Below are positions 1-11,899 of a DNA stretch of 64,000 nt, one piece after another; position 1 is the stretch's first letter, and each line of letters starts with the position of its first letter. The stretch is from Archangium sp. (GTDB taxonomy: Bacteria > Myxococcota > Myxococcia > Myxococcales > Myxococcaceae), in NCBI GenBank assembly GCA_030681645.1, contig JAUXRX010000011.1:33176-97175 (forward strand). The letters run 5' to 3'. Below the pieces are notes generated by a model. The model had not been told where the DNA came from. It did no database searches and was given only the letters and a program-made list of their open reading frames with translations. Both the position numbers and the translations under genes were made by a program.

Positions 1-2037
1 CGAGCCGCGCCTGGTGGTGACCTTCACCTTGCCGCCGGTGGTGAGCCCGAGCGTCGCCGCGTCGGACGGGCTGATGCGCAGCGCGCCGTCGGCGTCCTTC
101 TTCCGCCACTCGCCGTCGCGGATGATCGTGTTCGCGGTGAACGAGCGCCGCTCGCCCGCGGACAGCACGAAGGGGAAGGCCGGGTCGCCTTCCTCCGCAG
201 CCGGACCCAACACGCGCGCGAGCTCGGCGAGCAGGTCCGGCAGCGCGAGGTGGATCTTCCCGCCGGGCGTGGTGATCCGCCCCAGCACCTCGCTCCACTC
301 GTCGATGGCGAAGACGAGCCCCGAGGCGCTGCTGAGCATGGCGGTGAAGAGCTTGTCCGCCGCCTCGAGCGGGTCACCTCCGAAGCCGGCGCGCTCCAGC
401 GGGGCAGGGCTCTTCATCGCCGCCTTGAGCGCGAGGCCCAGCAGCACGGCGCCTTCCTTCACCTCGGGCGGCAGGTCGAGGGTCCGGTAGAGGATCACCG
501 GCGCCATCGGGGCCAGGCGCGGCTCGCCCATCACCTTCTCCATGAACACCGCGGCCCACGCAGCGCGGCCCGACTTCGCCGCCTCGTGCAGCGGCGCGAG
601 ATCTTCCGGCGTCACCGCGCCCAACGCCTCGACCAGCCGCGCGTGGATCTCGGCCTCGGGCAACACGCCCGGCGGGGGCGCGAACAGCCGGCGCCGCAGG
701 TGGAAGACGTTCTTCGGGAAGTCGAAGTTGAAGAAGGTCGCCTCGGCCTTCTCGAACTGCGTGGCCGCGGGCAGCACGTAGTGCGCGAGGCGCGCCGTCT
801 CGCTCATGGCGACGTCGATCACCACCAGCGTGTCGAGCGCAGCCAGCGCCTCGCGGAAGCGCACCGAGTCGGCCAGCGAGTGCGCCGGGTTGGCCGCCTC
901 CACCAGCATGGCGCGGTAGCGCTTCGGGTGATCGGTGAGGATCTCCTCGGCGATCACGTTGCACGGCACCATGCCCGCGACGATGCGCGCGCCTGCCACG
1001 GGGCTGGGCCGCTCAGACGCGCCGCCGGTGATGTTCACCAGCGGGGTGGGGATGAAGTGCGTGCCTTCCCTGCCGAGGTTGCCGGTGAGCGCGACGAGCA
1101 GGTGGTGGAGGTAGCTCACCAGCGTCGACTCGCGGTTCATCTGCACCCCGAGATCCTCGAAGCTCGCCATCGAGCGGGCCCCGGCGATCACCCGCGTGGC
1201 GCGCCGCACCAGCGCCTCGTCGACCCCGGTGCGCTCGCAGCACTTCGCCACGTCGATCGCCTTGAGCGGCGCCACCACCTCGGCGAGCCCCACCGTGTGC
1301 GCGTCGGCGAAGGCGCGGTCGAGCAGCTCTTCCTGCACCAGCACGCCCAGCATCGCCGAGAGCAACCACGCGTCGGTGCCGGGGCGGACCTGGAGGTGGA
1401 TGTCGGCCAGCTCCGCCGTCTCGGTGCGGCGCGGGTCGACCACGATCAAGGTGCGCGCGGGGTCCTTCGAGAGCTCCTTGAGCGTCACGCGCGCGCGAGG
1501 GATCGAGTGGGAGTGCCACGGGTTCTTCCCGAGGAAGAAGGCGACCTCGCAGTGCTCGAAGTCGGCGCGGGTGACGGTGCCCATCATGCGATCGCCCACC
1601 CAGAACTCGCCGGTCTTCTCCTGCGCCAGCGCGCTGCTGCGGTAGCGCGAGCCGAGCGCGCGCCGGGTGCTGGTCGCGTAGGCGCCGGGCAGGTGGTTCC
1701 CCTGGCCTCCGCCGCCGTAATAGAAGATCGACTCCCCGCCGAAGCGATCGCGCACCGAGGCGAGGCGCGCGGCCACCTCGCGGATGGCGGTGTCCCAGTC
1801 GATCTCCTCGAAGGTGCCGTCGGCGCGGCGCCGCAGCGGCGCGCGGATGCGATCTCGGGCGTGCTGGTAGTGATCGAGGCGGTGTGCCTTCTCGCAGGCG
1901 TACCCGCGGGAACCGGGGTGATCTTCGTCACCGCGGATCTTCGTGAAGTGCGTGCCTCCTTCGCCGCCGAGCTGCACCTCGAGGCCGCAGTTGCACTCGC
2001 AGAGGATGCAGGCGGTGGCTTTCCAGTCGGTCGTCAT
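1..2037 (-). CDS. Molybdopterin-dependent oxidoreductase, C-terminus cut by window edge
   Basis: The first 679 codons are visible and the frame is still open at base 1. Residues 10-48 hold a [4Fe-4S] site (C10, C13, C17, then C48), as in the formate dehydrogenase/nitrate reductase family that binds bis-MGD. The stretch GKNPWHSHSIPRAR and the following VVDPRRTET match cofactor-binding regions of the family, which catalyses two-electron oxygen or hydride transfer using Mo or W. At the position of selenocysteine 140 in E. coli FdhF the protein reads ALAQEKTGEF (Q139), so no Cys, Ser or Sec ligand is evident. No Tat or Sec signal is seen, which suggests a cytoplasmic enzyme. The start is the ATG at 2037. 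It is divergent from the M14 peptidase, with a family B repeat between them. The family is sure; the substrate is unknown. Confidence 0.9.
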   Translation of the reverse strand, partial: MTTDWKATACILCECNCGLEVQLGGEGGTHFTKIRGDEDHPGSRGYACEKAHRLDHYQHARDRIRAPLRRRADGTFEEIDWDTAIREVAARLASVRDRFGGESIFYYGGGGQGNHLPGAYATSTRRALGSRYRSSALAQEKTGEFWVGDRMMGTVTRADFEHCEVAFFLGKNPWHSHSIPRARVTLKELSKDPARTLIVVDPRRTETAELADIHLQVRPGTDAWLLSAMLGVLVQEELLDRAFADAHTVGLAEVVAPLKAIDVAKCCERTGVDEALVRRATRVIAGARSMASFEDLGVQMNRESTLVSYLHHLLVALTGNLGREGTHFIPTPLVNITGGASERPSPVAGARIVAGMVPCNVIAEEILTDHPKRYRAMLVEAANPAHSLADSVRFREALAALDTLVVIDVAMSETARLAHYVLPAATQFEKAEATFFNFDFPKNVFHLRRRLFAPPPGVLPEAEIHARLVEALGAVTPEDLAPLHEAAKSGRAAWAAVFMEKVMGEPRLAPMAPVILYRTLDLPPEVKEGAVLLGLALKAAMKSPAPLERAGFGGDPLEAADKLFTAMLSSASGLVFAIDEWSEVLGRITTPGGKIHLALPDLLAELARVLGPAAEEGDPAFPFVLSAGERRSFTANTIIRDGEWRKKDADGALRISPSDAATLGLTTGGKVKVTTRRGS

Positions 2038-2058
2038 GGCGTGAGCTTAGTGCGAAGC

Positions 2059-2111
2059 GCCCCTCACCCGGCCTGCGGCCGACCTCTCCCCGCGTCGCAG
2101 GGAGAGGTTTT
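2059..2111. repeat. Family B palindromic intergenic repeat
   Basis: The arms CCTCTCCC and GGGAGAGG flank GCGTCGCA, preceded by CCCCTCACCCGGCCTGCGGCC. The same sequence occurs in opposite orientation at 49822-49871. It fills most of the space between the divergent oxidoreductase and M14 peptidase genes. Confidence 0.8.
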
Positions 2112-2129
2112 CTGTGAGATGAGCCCTGA

Positions 2130-3866
2130 ATGACGTTGCTCCTGTTGGCGCTCCTCGCCGCGGCACCTCCGCTCACCACCGTCGCCGAAGACTCGGGCTG
2201 GCTGAAGACGGGCCGCTACGACGAAGTGGAGCGCCTCTGCGCCGCCTTCCCGAAGCGCTACCCCGGCAAGGTGAAGTGCGAGCGCTTCGGCGTCACCCCC
2301 ATGGGCCGCCCCATGCTCATGCTGGTCGCCTCGGCCGACGGCGTCTTCACCCCGGACCAGGTGCGCGCGAAGAAGCGCCCGGTGGTGCTGCTGCAGGGCG
2401 GCATTCACGCCGGTGAGATCGACGGGAAGGACGCCGGCTTCTGGCTGCTGCGCGAGGTGCTCGAGGGCAGGGCCGCGGCGAAGTCGCTGCTCGCCGTCAC
2501 CCTCGTCTTCGTGCCCGTCTTCAACGTCGACGGCCACGAGCGCTTCGGCCCCAACCAACGCCCCAACCAGCGCGGCCCCGAGCAGATGGGGTGGCGCGTC
2601 ACCGCGCAGAACTACAACCTCAACCGCGACTACATGAAGGCCGACGCGCCCGAGATGGTGGCGATGCTCGGCGTGCTCCACCGCTTCGAGCCCGTGCTGT
2701 ACGTCGACCTCCACGTCACCGACGGCGCGAAGTTTCAGCACGACGTCTCGGTCACCTTCGAGCCGCAGCGGCTCGGCCCACCTGAGCTGCAGACCCACGG
2801 CCGCGCCCTGCGCGCGGCGCTCTTCGGCAAGCTCACGGCGCAGGGCCACCAGCCCGTCGGCTTCTACCCGGCCTTCGACGACGGCGACGATCCGCAGAGC
2901 GGCTTCACCGCCGGCTGGCCGCCGCCCCGCTTCGGCAACGCCTACTGGGCGCTCAACCACCGCTTCGGCGTGCTGGTCGAGACGCACTCGTGGAAGCCGT
3001 ACCCGGTGCGGGTGAAGTCGACCTTCGACGTCTGCGCAGGGCTGCTCGAGGAAGCGACCGCCCACGGCCAGGCGTGGCTCGCCTCGGCCCAGGCCGCCGA
3101 CCTCGCGGCCACGAAGCTCGCGGGCACCGACGTGGTGCTCATGAGCGACGCCACCCGCGTGGGCACGCCGTTCGACTTCCAGGGCTACGCGTACACGCGC
3201 ACGAAGAGCGAGGTGAGCGGCAAGCAGTGGGTGCAGTACGACGAGAAGACGCCCCAGGTGTGGAAGGTGGTCGTGCGTGAGGGGCTGGTGCCTTCGCTCA
3301 CCGTGCGCGCGCCCCGCGCGGGCTACCTCATTCCCGGCTCGCACGCGGCGTCGATCGCCCCGCGCCTCCAGGCCCACGCCATCCGCTTCGAGGTACTCAA
3401 GACCGCCCGGCCGCAGCTCGTGGTGGAGCGCATGGTGATCGACCCCCGGCCCCGCGCCAGCACCTACGAAGGCCGCGGCACGCTGCAGGCCAGAGGCACC
3501 TGGGCCGCAGGCACCGAAGATCTCCCGCCGGGCTCACTCTTCGTGCCCATCGCCCAGCCGCGGGCCGAGCTGGTGATGCACCTGCTCGAGCCCACCGCGC
3601 CCGATTCGTTCGTGGCCTGGGGCTTCTTCAACGCCCACCTCGAGCAGAAGGAGTACCTCGAGGACTACCTCACCGAGGCCTTCGCCCGCGAGCAGCTCGA
3701 GGACCCCGCGGTGAAGGCCGCGTTCGACAAGCGCCTCGAAGATCCGCTCTTCGCGAAGGACCCCGACGCGCGGCTGCACTTCTTCGCCCAGCGCCACCCC
3801 GGCTTCGACGCGCGCCTGAACCTGGTGCCCGTGTACCGCGTCGACGTGAGCCCAGCTCCCCGCTGA
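2130..3866 (+). CDS. M14 family zinc carboxypeptidase-like protein, exported
   Basis: This is a 578-residue protein with a short hydrophobic signal peptide (MTLLLLALLAAAPPL). The zinc ligands of M14 peptidases are visible: H93 and E96 in GGIHAGEIDGKD, and H195 in YVDLHVTDG. E284 in LVETHSWKPYP may be the catalytic glutamate. The family removes C-terminal residues from peptides or cleaves peptidoglycan-type amides; which applies here is not evident. The C-terminal 200 residues after the catalytic domain look like an accessory beta domain. The ATG at 2130 is the only start that includes the signal peptide. Cytidine deaminase follows 19 bp later on the same strand. Confidence 0.88.
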   Translation: MTLLLLALLAAAPPLTTVAEDSGWLKTGRYDEVERLCAAFPKRYPGKVKCERFGVTPMGRPMLMLVASADGVFTPDQVRAKKRPVVLLQGGIHAGEIDGKDAGFWLLREVLEGRAAAKSLLAVTLVFVPVFNVDGHERFGPNQRPNQRGPEQMGWRVTAQNYNLNRDYMKADAPEMVAMLGVLHRFEPVLYVDLHVTDGAKFQHDVSVTFEPQRLGPPELQTHGRALRAALFGKLTAQGHQPVGFYPAFDDGDDPQSGFTAGWPPPRFGNAYWALNHRFGVLVETHSWKPYPVRVKSTFDVCAGLLEEATAHGQAWLASAQAADLAATKLAGTDVVLMSDATRVGTPFDFQGYAYTRTKSEVSGKQWVQYDEKTPQVWKVVVREGLVPSLTVRAPRAGYLIPGSHAASIAPRLQAHAIRFEVLKTARPQLVVERMVIDPRPRASTYEGRGTLQARGTWAAGTEDLPPGSLFVPIAQPRAELVMHLLEPTAPDSFVAWGFFNAHLEQKEYLEDYLTEAFAREQLEDPAVKAAFDKRLEDPLFAKDPDARLHFFAQRHPGFDARLNLVPVYRVDVSPAPR

Positions 3867-3885
3867 AGTGTGAAAGAATCCGTCA

Positions 3886-4308
3886 ATGCCTGTCGTGAGC
3901 GGAATCGCAGCAGTCGAGGTCCCCTGGCAGCAGCTCTTCGAGGCCGCCGAGCTGGCGAGACAGCGGGCGTACGCGCCGTATTCGAAGTTCCAGGTGGGGG
4001 CGGTGATCCTCTGTGACGACGGGTCGATCGCCGCCGGCTGCAACGTGGAGAACGCGAGCTACGGGCTGACGGTGTGCGCCGAGCGCAACGCCGTGGGCGC
4101 GATGGTGCTCGCGGGCAAGAAGCCGGTGGCCGTGGCCATCGTGGTCGATTCGCGCGAGCCCACGCCGCCCTGTGGCATGTGCCGCCAGGTGCTGGCGGAG
4201 TTCGGCGCGCCGAGCCTTCCCATCGGCTCGCGCACGGTGAGCGGGGTCGAGGCCCGGTGGACCGTCGCCGAGGTCCTGCCGCACGCGTTCACGCGGTCAT
4301 TCCTGTAG
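3886..4308 (+). CDS. cdd: Cytidine deaminase
   Basis: The 140-residue product has the usual length of the homotetrameric CDA class. It shows the zinc and catalytic motif C64-A65-E66 and the second motif P95-C96-G97-M98-C99, giving three Cys ligands and catalytic Glu66. The substrate-binding segment CNVENASYGLT is intact. It deaminates cytidine and deoxycytidine to uridine and deoxyuridine in pyrimidine salvage. The last 20 nt overlap the 3' end of the convergent histidine kinase gene. Confidence 0.95.
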   Translation: MPVVSGIAAVEVPWQQLFEAAELARQRAYAPYSKFQVGAVILCDDGSIAAGCNVENASYGLTVCAERNAVGAMVLAGKKPVAVAIVVDSREPTPPCGMCRQVLAEFGAPSLPIGSRTVSGVEARWTVAEVLPHAFTRSFL

Positions 4309-7300
4309 GCCGTTCCGCGAGCGCGTCGAGCACCGAGGCGAGCCGGTCGAGATCGATGGGCTTGGTGAGGTACGCGTCCATGCCGGCCTGGAGGCAGATC
4401 TGATCGTCACCCTTCATCGCGTTGGCGGTCAGCGCGATGATCGGCACGTGACGTCGGGTGTGCGCTTCGGCGGCGCGGATGCTGCGGGTCGCGTCGAGCC
4501 CGTCGAGCACCGGCATCTGCATGTCCATCAACACGGCGTCCCACGAGCCCTGGGCGGCCGCCTCGACCGCGAGCGCGCCGTCGGTGACGTGGGTGACGCG
4601 GTGGCCGAGACGCTCCAGCAGCCTGCGGGCGAGGCGCGCGTTGATCGCGTTGTCCTCGGCGAGCAGCACGCTCAGCGACCGGCGAACCGGCCGCACCAAG
4701 GTGGCCGTCTCGAGGTGGCCAAAGCCCGAGCCGGGGTTGAGCTGGGCCAGCGTCTGGGCCAGCTCGTGCGTGCTCACCGGCCGGGTCAGCGAGCGCTGCA
4801 CCCCGGCGGACTTCAGCTGCGTCGCGGTGGGGCGCTGGGTGGCGCGCGTCAACAGCAGGCGGGGAACGCGGTTGAGGCCTTCGTGGTTCTCCAGCGCCTC
4901 GGACAGCTCGACGCCGCTGGTGCCGTCGAGCTCCTGGTCCATCACCAGCAGGTCGACCGGCGCCCCTTCGGTCTCCAGCAGGCGCCGCACCGCCTCTTCT
5001 GCCGGCACGGCGACCACCTCGCAGCCGAGCTGCTCGAGCTGGCGCGTAGTGACTGCCTGGCCCCGCGCGTTGCCGCTGACCAGCATCACCCGCCGTGAGC
5101 GGGCGGGCGCGATCAGCCGGGGCTGGCTGGGCGCCACCGGCAGGGCGAGCCAGGCGTGGAAGGTGCTTCCCTTGCCGAGCTGACTCTCGACCTCGATCCG
5201 CCCGCCCATCGCCTTGACCAGCTCGAGCGTGATGGTGAGCCCCAGCCCGGTGCCCCCGAAGCGGCGGTTGGTGCTGCCGTCGGCCTGGGTGAAGGCCTCG
5301 AAGATGGAGTCGATCCGATCCGCTGGAATACCGATGCCCGTGTCCTGCACCGAGAGGTGCACCTGCGCCTCGCCGAAGGACGCGGTCACGCACACCTCGC
5401 CGCGCTCGGTGAACTTCACCGCATTGCCCACCAGGTTGGTGACGATCTGCCCCACCCGCACCGGGTCTCCGAGCAGCAGCTCGGGCATCCCGGGGAAGAC
5501 GTCGACGATCAGCTCGAGGTTCTTGCCGTGGGCGCGGGTCGCCTGCGCGCGCAACGCCTCGGAGAGGGTGGTGTGCATGGAGAAGGGGATACGCTCGAGC
5601 TCGAGGCGGCCCGACTCGATCTTCGAGATGTCGAGGATGTCGTTGACGATCGCGAGCAGGTTTTCGCCCGAGGCGTGCACGGCCTCGAGGTACTCGCGTT
5701 GTTCGCCTGAGAGCGACGTCTCGAGCGCCAGCTGCGCCATGCCGATGATGCCGTTGAGCGGGGTGCGGATCTCGTGGCTGGTGTTTGCGAGGAACTGCGA
5801 CTTCACCCGCGAGGCGGTGAGGGCCTGTTCCCGCGCCTGGTGCTGGTCGGTGACGTCCTGCACGGCACCGAAGATGCGGACGGTGCGCCCTTCAAGGCGC
5901 TCGGCGTTGCCCAGGTGCCGAACCCAGATGGTGCGGCCCGTCGCAGTGGTCACCTCGAGCTCGACGTCGAAGACCGTGCCGTCGGCTTCGCACCGCCCCA
6001 CGTTCTCGAGCAGTACGGCCCTGTTGGCCGCCGAGTAGAAGTTGCCGGTCGGACCCAGGGAAGGCACGTAGTCGGCGTCGACCTCGTAGAGCCGCCGCAC
6101 CTCGTCGCTCCACTGCACGACGCGGGTGGCGATGTCGTAGTCCCACCCCCCGACGCGGGCGAGGGCGCCGGCCTGCTTGAGCTGCTCCTGGCTGCGCCGC
6201 AGGCGCTCTGAGGTCTGTTCCAGCGAGGTGACGTCGGTGGCCGCCGCGTAGAAGCGCCCGTCGTCGAGCGCGGCCGTCCACGACAGCCAGCGCCACTCAC
6301 CCGACTTCGAGCGGATGCGGGTGATGGCGCCCGACGGCTGCCCTTTCACCAGCTTCTCGCGCACCAGCTCGACCAGGTCGGCCGCGTCGCCGCGATGCAT
6401 CAGGTCCTTGATCGACACCCCGCGCAGCTCGGCAGAGCTCCAGCCGAGCTGCCGCGCCCAGGAAGGCGAGGCCTCCTCGATCACCCCGTCGGCGTCGCCC
6501 ACCGCGGCCAGGGTGTCGGACAACGCGAACAGGCGCTCGTACTTGGTGGCCCGCTCGAGCGCCCGCTCCCGCTCGAGCTGCGAGGTCACCTCGAGCGTGA
6601 CGTCGCGCGTGACCGCCCGCACCCGCTGCGGAATGCCCTCGTGATCGAGGACCAGCTCGTAGAGCGTGCGCACCGAGAGCTTGCGGCCGTCGAGGGTGGT
6701 GACGCGCAGCTGCGAGGGCGAGGTGGTGCCCGTGCCCAGCAGCTCGCGCAGGTGCCGCTGGTGGAGGAAGCGATCTTCGACGTCGAAGATCTCCTCGGCC
6801 TGCGAGTGCGAGAGCTGCAGCTCGCGAAAGCCGCCGCCGTAGAGCTGGTGGAGTTCCTTGCTCCAGGTCACCTGGAGCGTCTTGAGCTCGAGCTCCCAGG
6901 TGCCCATGCTCGCCAGGCGCAGGGCGTCTTCGAGCGCCTTGCGGTGCTCGGCCAGTCGCCGCTGATCGCGCAGGCGCTCGAGCGCGACGCTGATCATGAT
7001 CGACAGCTGCGCGGCGGCCACCCGGGCTTCCGGGTCGATCACCCTGGGCACGTTCGAGAGCGCCAGCAGGACGCCCTGGGGTTCGTTGCCTGAATCGAGC
7101 GGCACCGAGAACGCGTGGCGGTACCCCCAGCCGTAGAGCACGTCCTCGAGCGCGTCGCTGCCGGCGCGGAGATCCACCTCGAGCTCGACCCGGTTGCGGG
7201 TGAGGAGCTCGAGGTGCGGGGACCCTGTGAGATCGAGCCCGTCGCTCACCAGCTCGCGCGCGGGGACGCGCAGCAGCCAGCGGCCGGTGGCGGTGGGGGT

Positions 7301-7771
7301 GAGGAGGGCCCCCGCGTCGACCTTCAGCAGCGTGGCGACGGCAGAAGTGCCGAGCTGTTCGATCTCCCCGGCGTCGCGCGCGTGGAGCAGCCAGGTCACC
7401 AGCTCCGAGAGGTCGAGCGCCCGGCTGGCCCGCACCTGCACCTCGGTCATTCGGGCTTCGGCCTGGCCCCGCTCGCGCTGCTGCACCAGGCTCCAGGCCA
7501 GCACCGGCGCGAGGCTCTGCAGCGCTGCGTCGGGGCGCTCACCTGCACCCGTCAGCCAGGCGACCACCTCGCCCTGCCAGGTCACGGCGAAGCTCCAGTG
7601 GGTCGGCGCTGACGGCCCGGGTGAAACCTGACCCTGGGCAGGGGGGTGCAGCTCGAGGTCACCGACTCCAAGCAGCGCACCTATCTCCCTGATCACCCGA
7701 GGTTCGGGCCCCGCGGCCGCGAGGCGCTCACACACCTTCGAGAGGAAGTCGGGGCCCACGGCCGACGCCAA
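4289..7771 (-). CDS. Hybrid sensor histidine kinase with GAF, PAS and two receiver domains
   Basis: This is a 1160-residue cytoplasmic-looking sensor with no clear membrane segment. The order is an N-terminal sensory region, a GAF-like domain (about 130-270), at least three PAS/PAC units (about 280-640), then the HisKA dimerisation helix with H666 in [14 protein letters not shown]. The HATPase domain follows with TGIGIP and GGTGLGLTI boxes. A first receiver-like domain reads [10 protein letters not shown]; a clear second receiver has D1083 in [11 protein letters not shown]. This layout implies phosphotransfer from H666 to the receivers. The longest start is a TTG, 24 bp after the sigma-54 activator gene, so the two are probably co-transcribed; the GTG four codons on is an alternative. 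The 3' end overlaps cdd by 20 nt. Confidence 0.92.
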   Translation of the reverse strand: MASAVGPDFLSKVCERLAAAGPEPRVIREIGALLGVGDLELHPPAQGQVSPGPSAPTHWSFAVTWQGEVVAWLTGAGERPDAALQSLAPVLAWSLVQQRERGQAEARMTEVQVRASRALDLSELVTWLLHARDAGEIEQLGTSAVATLLKVDAGALLTPTATGRWLLRVPARELVSDGLDLTGSPHLELLTRNRVELEVDLRAGSDALEDVLYGWGYRHAFSVPLDSGNEPQGVLLALSNVPRVIDPEARVAAAQLSIMISVALERLRDQRRLAEHRKALEDALRLASMGTWELELKTLQVTWSKELHQLYGGGFRELQLSHSQAEEIFDVEDRFLHQRHLRELLGTGTTSPSQLRVTTLDGRKLSVRTLYELVLDHEGIPQRVRAVTRDVTLEVTSQLERERALERATKYERLFALSDTLAAVGDADGVIEEASPSWARQLGWSSAELRGVSIKDLMHRGDAADLVELVREKLVKGQPSGAITRIRSKSGEWRWLSWTAALDDGRFYAAATDVTSLEQTSERLRRSQEQLKQAGALARVGGWDYDIATRVVQWSDEVRRLYEVDADYVPSLGPTGNFYSAANRAVLLENVGRCEADGTVFDVELEVTTATGRTIWVRHLGNAERLEGRTVRIFGAVQDVTDQHQAREQALTASRVKSQFLANTSHEIRTPLNGIIGMAQLALETSLSGEQREYLEAVHASGENLLAIVNDILDISKIESGRLELERIPFSMHTTLSEALRAQATRAHGKNLELIVDVFPGMPELLLGDPVRVGQIVTNLVGNAVKFTERGEVCVTASFGEAQVHLSVQDTGIGIPADRIDSIFEAFTQADGSTNRRFGGTGLGLTITLELVKAMGGRIEVESQLGKGSTFHAWLALPVAPSQPRLIAPARSRRVMLVSGNARGQAVTTRQLEQLGCEVVAVPAEEAVRRLLETEGAPVDLLVMDQELDGTSGVELSEALENHEGLNRVPRLLLTRATQRPTATQLKSAGVQRSLTRPVSTHELAQTLAQLNPGSGFGHLETATLVRPVRRSLSVLLAEDNAINARLARRLLERLGHRVTHVTDGALAVEAAAQGSWDAVLMDMQMPVLDGLDATRSIRAAEAHTRRHVPIIALTANAMKGDDQICLQAGMDAYLTKPIDLDRLASVLDALAERPTGMTA

Positions 7772-7795
7772 CGCAAGCGACAGGCCACGAATGAC

Positions 7796-9430
<1,635 letters not shown>

Positions 9431-9448
9431 GGGAGGTCCTCTCAAAAT

Positions 9449-9464
9449 GACAGTCGGTACTGTC
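9449..9464. promoter_or_regulatory. Palindromic operator candidate GACAGT-N4-ACTGTC
   Basis: Perfect 6-bp inverted arms with a 4-bp spacer lie 19 bp upstream of the sigma-54 activator start, between it and the divergent pirin gene. This is a plausible regulator binding site; the binder is unknown. Confidence 0.4.
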
Positions 9465-9524
9465 GAAAGGAGAGTAGCTCGCTCGGAGAACGGCCGCCAC
9501 GCAGCCAGTCAGTCAGGTTGCGCG

Positions 9525-9540
9525 TGGCACAGCGGATGCT
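9525..9540 (+). promoter_or_regulatory. Candidate sigma-54 (-24/-12) promoter for the pirin gene
   Basis: TGGCACAGCGGATGCT keeps the invariant GG and GC with exactly 10 nt between them; one mismatch (A for T) lies in the -12 TTGC box. A sigma-54 activator gene is next door. The predicted start of transcription falls almost on the pirin start codon, which argues for a leaderless message or a chance match. Confidence 0.35.
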
Positions 9541-9552
9541 GAGGATGGGCGC

Positions 9553-10242
<690 letters not shown>

Positions 10243-10543
10243 CGAGCGCGGCCGACGCGGAGGCTGATCGGCCGAGCCGCCCGAACGCTCAGCGCGCAGA
10301 AAGGCCCGACGAGGCGGAAGGCGCGGCGGCGAGGATCGCGTAGCCCACCGGCGCCAGCGCGAAGGAGCGCCGGGCCCTCGCTCCCTCAGGCCCGTACACC
10401 GGGTGTACGACGCCGTCATCCCGGTGTACGGCCTGGAAAGCGCGGCCCGGCCTGGGTCACCTTCGCGTCTTCGTTCGAAGCGCAGAGGCATGCACGGCAC
10501 GAGCACGGAGCGAGACCAGCCCGACGGCCTTCCTCTTCCCCAG
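10243..10543. other. 301-bp gap between convergent genes
   Basis: There is no convincing gene. It separates the 3' ends of the pirin and DUF1295 genes. The only structure seen is a cluster of GGTGTAC half-sites at 10394-10439: GTACACC and GGTGTAC as an inverted pair around one base, and a third copy 31 bp on. Confidence 0.5.
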
Positions 10544-11437
10544 CTACTCGGCCTTGCGGGGGAACCAGGGCACGAGCATCGAGATGCGCCGCTGGTGCTC
10601 GGCGAAGTGGGGCCGCCGCGCCAGCGAGCGCCTCTCGGCCAGGGGGATCGAGGCGCCCACGAAGAGGCCCACCATCGCCACCAGCCCCGCGGCCGACCAC
10701 CCCGGCGCGCCCGCGGCGAGGCCGAAGAGCAACAGGCCGGCCCAGAAGCTGATCTCGCCGAAGTAGTTGGGGTGGCGCGACCACGCCCAGAGCCCCACGT
10801 CGCAGATCGCCCCGGGGGCCGCGGTGCGGCGGAAGGTGCGCAGCTGCTCGTCGGCCACCGTCTCGATCACGATCGCGGCCAGGGTCACCCCGCCTGCCAC
10901 CACGTCGAGCGCGCCGAAGCCCAGCGGTCCCGTCACCAGCGCCGCGTGCAGGGGGAGGCAACCGAGGAACACCATCACCGTGGGCATGAAGTGCAGCCCC
11001 CAGAAGCTGGCCAGCCAGTAGAGGCGGCCGGTCTTCCTTCGCACCTCGACGTAGCGCCAGTCTTCGTGGCCCAGGCCCGCCCACCCGCGCGCCCAGTTGA
11101 AGGTCAGCCGGGCGGCGTAGAGCGCGATCAACGTGAGCACCACGCCCTGGCGCAGCGTGAGGCCGTTCGCGCTACCCGGGCCCAGCGCGAGCCAGGCGGC
11201 GATGCTCGCGGGCGCGACGCTCCAGTACGGATCGTAGACGCTGGTGTTGTCGAAGCTGCGCGAGAACACGAAGACGGTGATGGTGGCGGCAGTGTCGGCG
11301 ATGGCGACCACCACCAGCGGGTGCAGCCCTGCCGTCGCCTGCACCACCGCAAAGGCCACCACGTGGGCGATCACGTACGCGAAGCCGACCAACGCGAAGC
11401 CAGACCACGGACGCTGCGAGACCTCGGGCGCGTTCAT
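10544..11437 (-). CDS. DUF1295 / steroid 5-alpha-reductase-like membrane protein
   Basis: This 297-residue polytopic membrane protein has about seven hydrophobic helices. The C-terminal signature GLWAWSRHPNYFGEISFW and the earlier YDPYWSVAP are hallmarks of DUF1295, a relative of steroid 5-alpha reductases and isoprenylcysteine methyltransferases that use NADPH or SAM. Substrate unknown. The start is the ATG at 11437; the frame is open far upstream, but that part is antisense to serA and lacks family sequence. It ends ...PWFPRKAE. Confidence 0.88.
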   Translation of the reverse strand: MNAPEVSQRPWSGFALVGFAYVIAHVVAFAVVQATAGLHPLVVVAIADTAATITVFVFSRSFDNTSVYDPYWSVAPASIAAWLALGPGSANGLTLRQGVVLTLIALYAARLTFNWARGWAGLGHEDWRYVEVRRKTGRLYWLASFWGLHFMPTVMVFLGCLPLHAALVTGPLGFGALDVVAGGVTLAAIVIETVADEQLRTFRRTAAPGAICDVGLWAWSRHPNYFGEISFWAGLLLFGLAAGAPGWSAAGLVAMVGLFVGASIPLAERRSLARRPHFAEHQRRISMLVPWFPRKAE

Positions 11438-11510
11438 TTCGACGCGGCGCTTGGCATGACCTGCGCCATGGAGGCCAGCGAAACCGGCGGAGGGTGTTAT
11501 CTCCTCACCG

Positions 11511-11837
11511 ATGGAAGCCGACCCCTGGGTCCTCATCTCCGTGCTCTTCAGCACCTTCCCCATGGAAGAGCCGCTGGCGCTCGCGCTGCACCGGGTGGCG
11601 ATGGAGCTGTACCAGCGGGGGGACTCGGTGGGGGTGGTGGACCAGGGCCTGGCGCACGGGCAGGTGAAGAACTCGCGAAAAGAAGCAGCCATCGGAACCA
11701 TCACCGGGCCTGTTTTCGAGGCCGAGCTCGAGACCGAGCGGGGCAAGTGCCAGGTGCACTTCATCCTCACCCGGCAGGGGCTCTCGTTGCTCTCCGAGCA
11801 GAGCGCGGCCCCCCGGCCTCCCCAGTTCCGCAACTGA
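11511..11837 (+). CDS. Small hypothetical protein
   Basis: A 108-residue protein, unrecognised. It begins MEADPWVLISVLFSTFPMEE and has an alternating hydrophobic pattern that suggests a small alpha/beta fold (VHFILTRQGLSLL near the end). It lies between the divergent DUF1295 gene and serA, 62 bp before serA. Third-position GC is as high as in neighbouring genes, which supports it. No strong ribosome site precedes the ATG. Confidence 0.5.
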   Translation: MEADPWVLISVLFSTFPMEEPLALALHRVAMELYQRGDSVGVVDQGLAHGQVKNSRKEAAIGTITGPVFEAELETERGKCQVHFILTRQGLSLLSEQSAAPRPPQFRN

Positions 11838-11899
11838 ATCTTCCACGGGGGGTGCTGGCTCTGCTTTGCGTCCCTCACGCGGAGCGCTACGACGCACCC

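Noticed and set aside
250..2133. Long plus-strand open frame of 627 codons
   Set aside because: Antisense shadow of the molybdopterin oxidoreductase; rich in Arg/His/Gly with no domain.
10394..10439. GTACACC/GGTGTAC inverted half-sites as an operator
   Set aside because: Lies between two 3' ends, away from any promoter; kept only as a note in the gap entry.
10403..11899. Upstream extension of serA
   Set aside because: Antisense to DUF1295 with low-complexity sequence; the family N-terminus starts at 11900.
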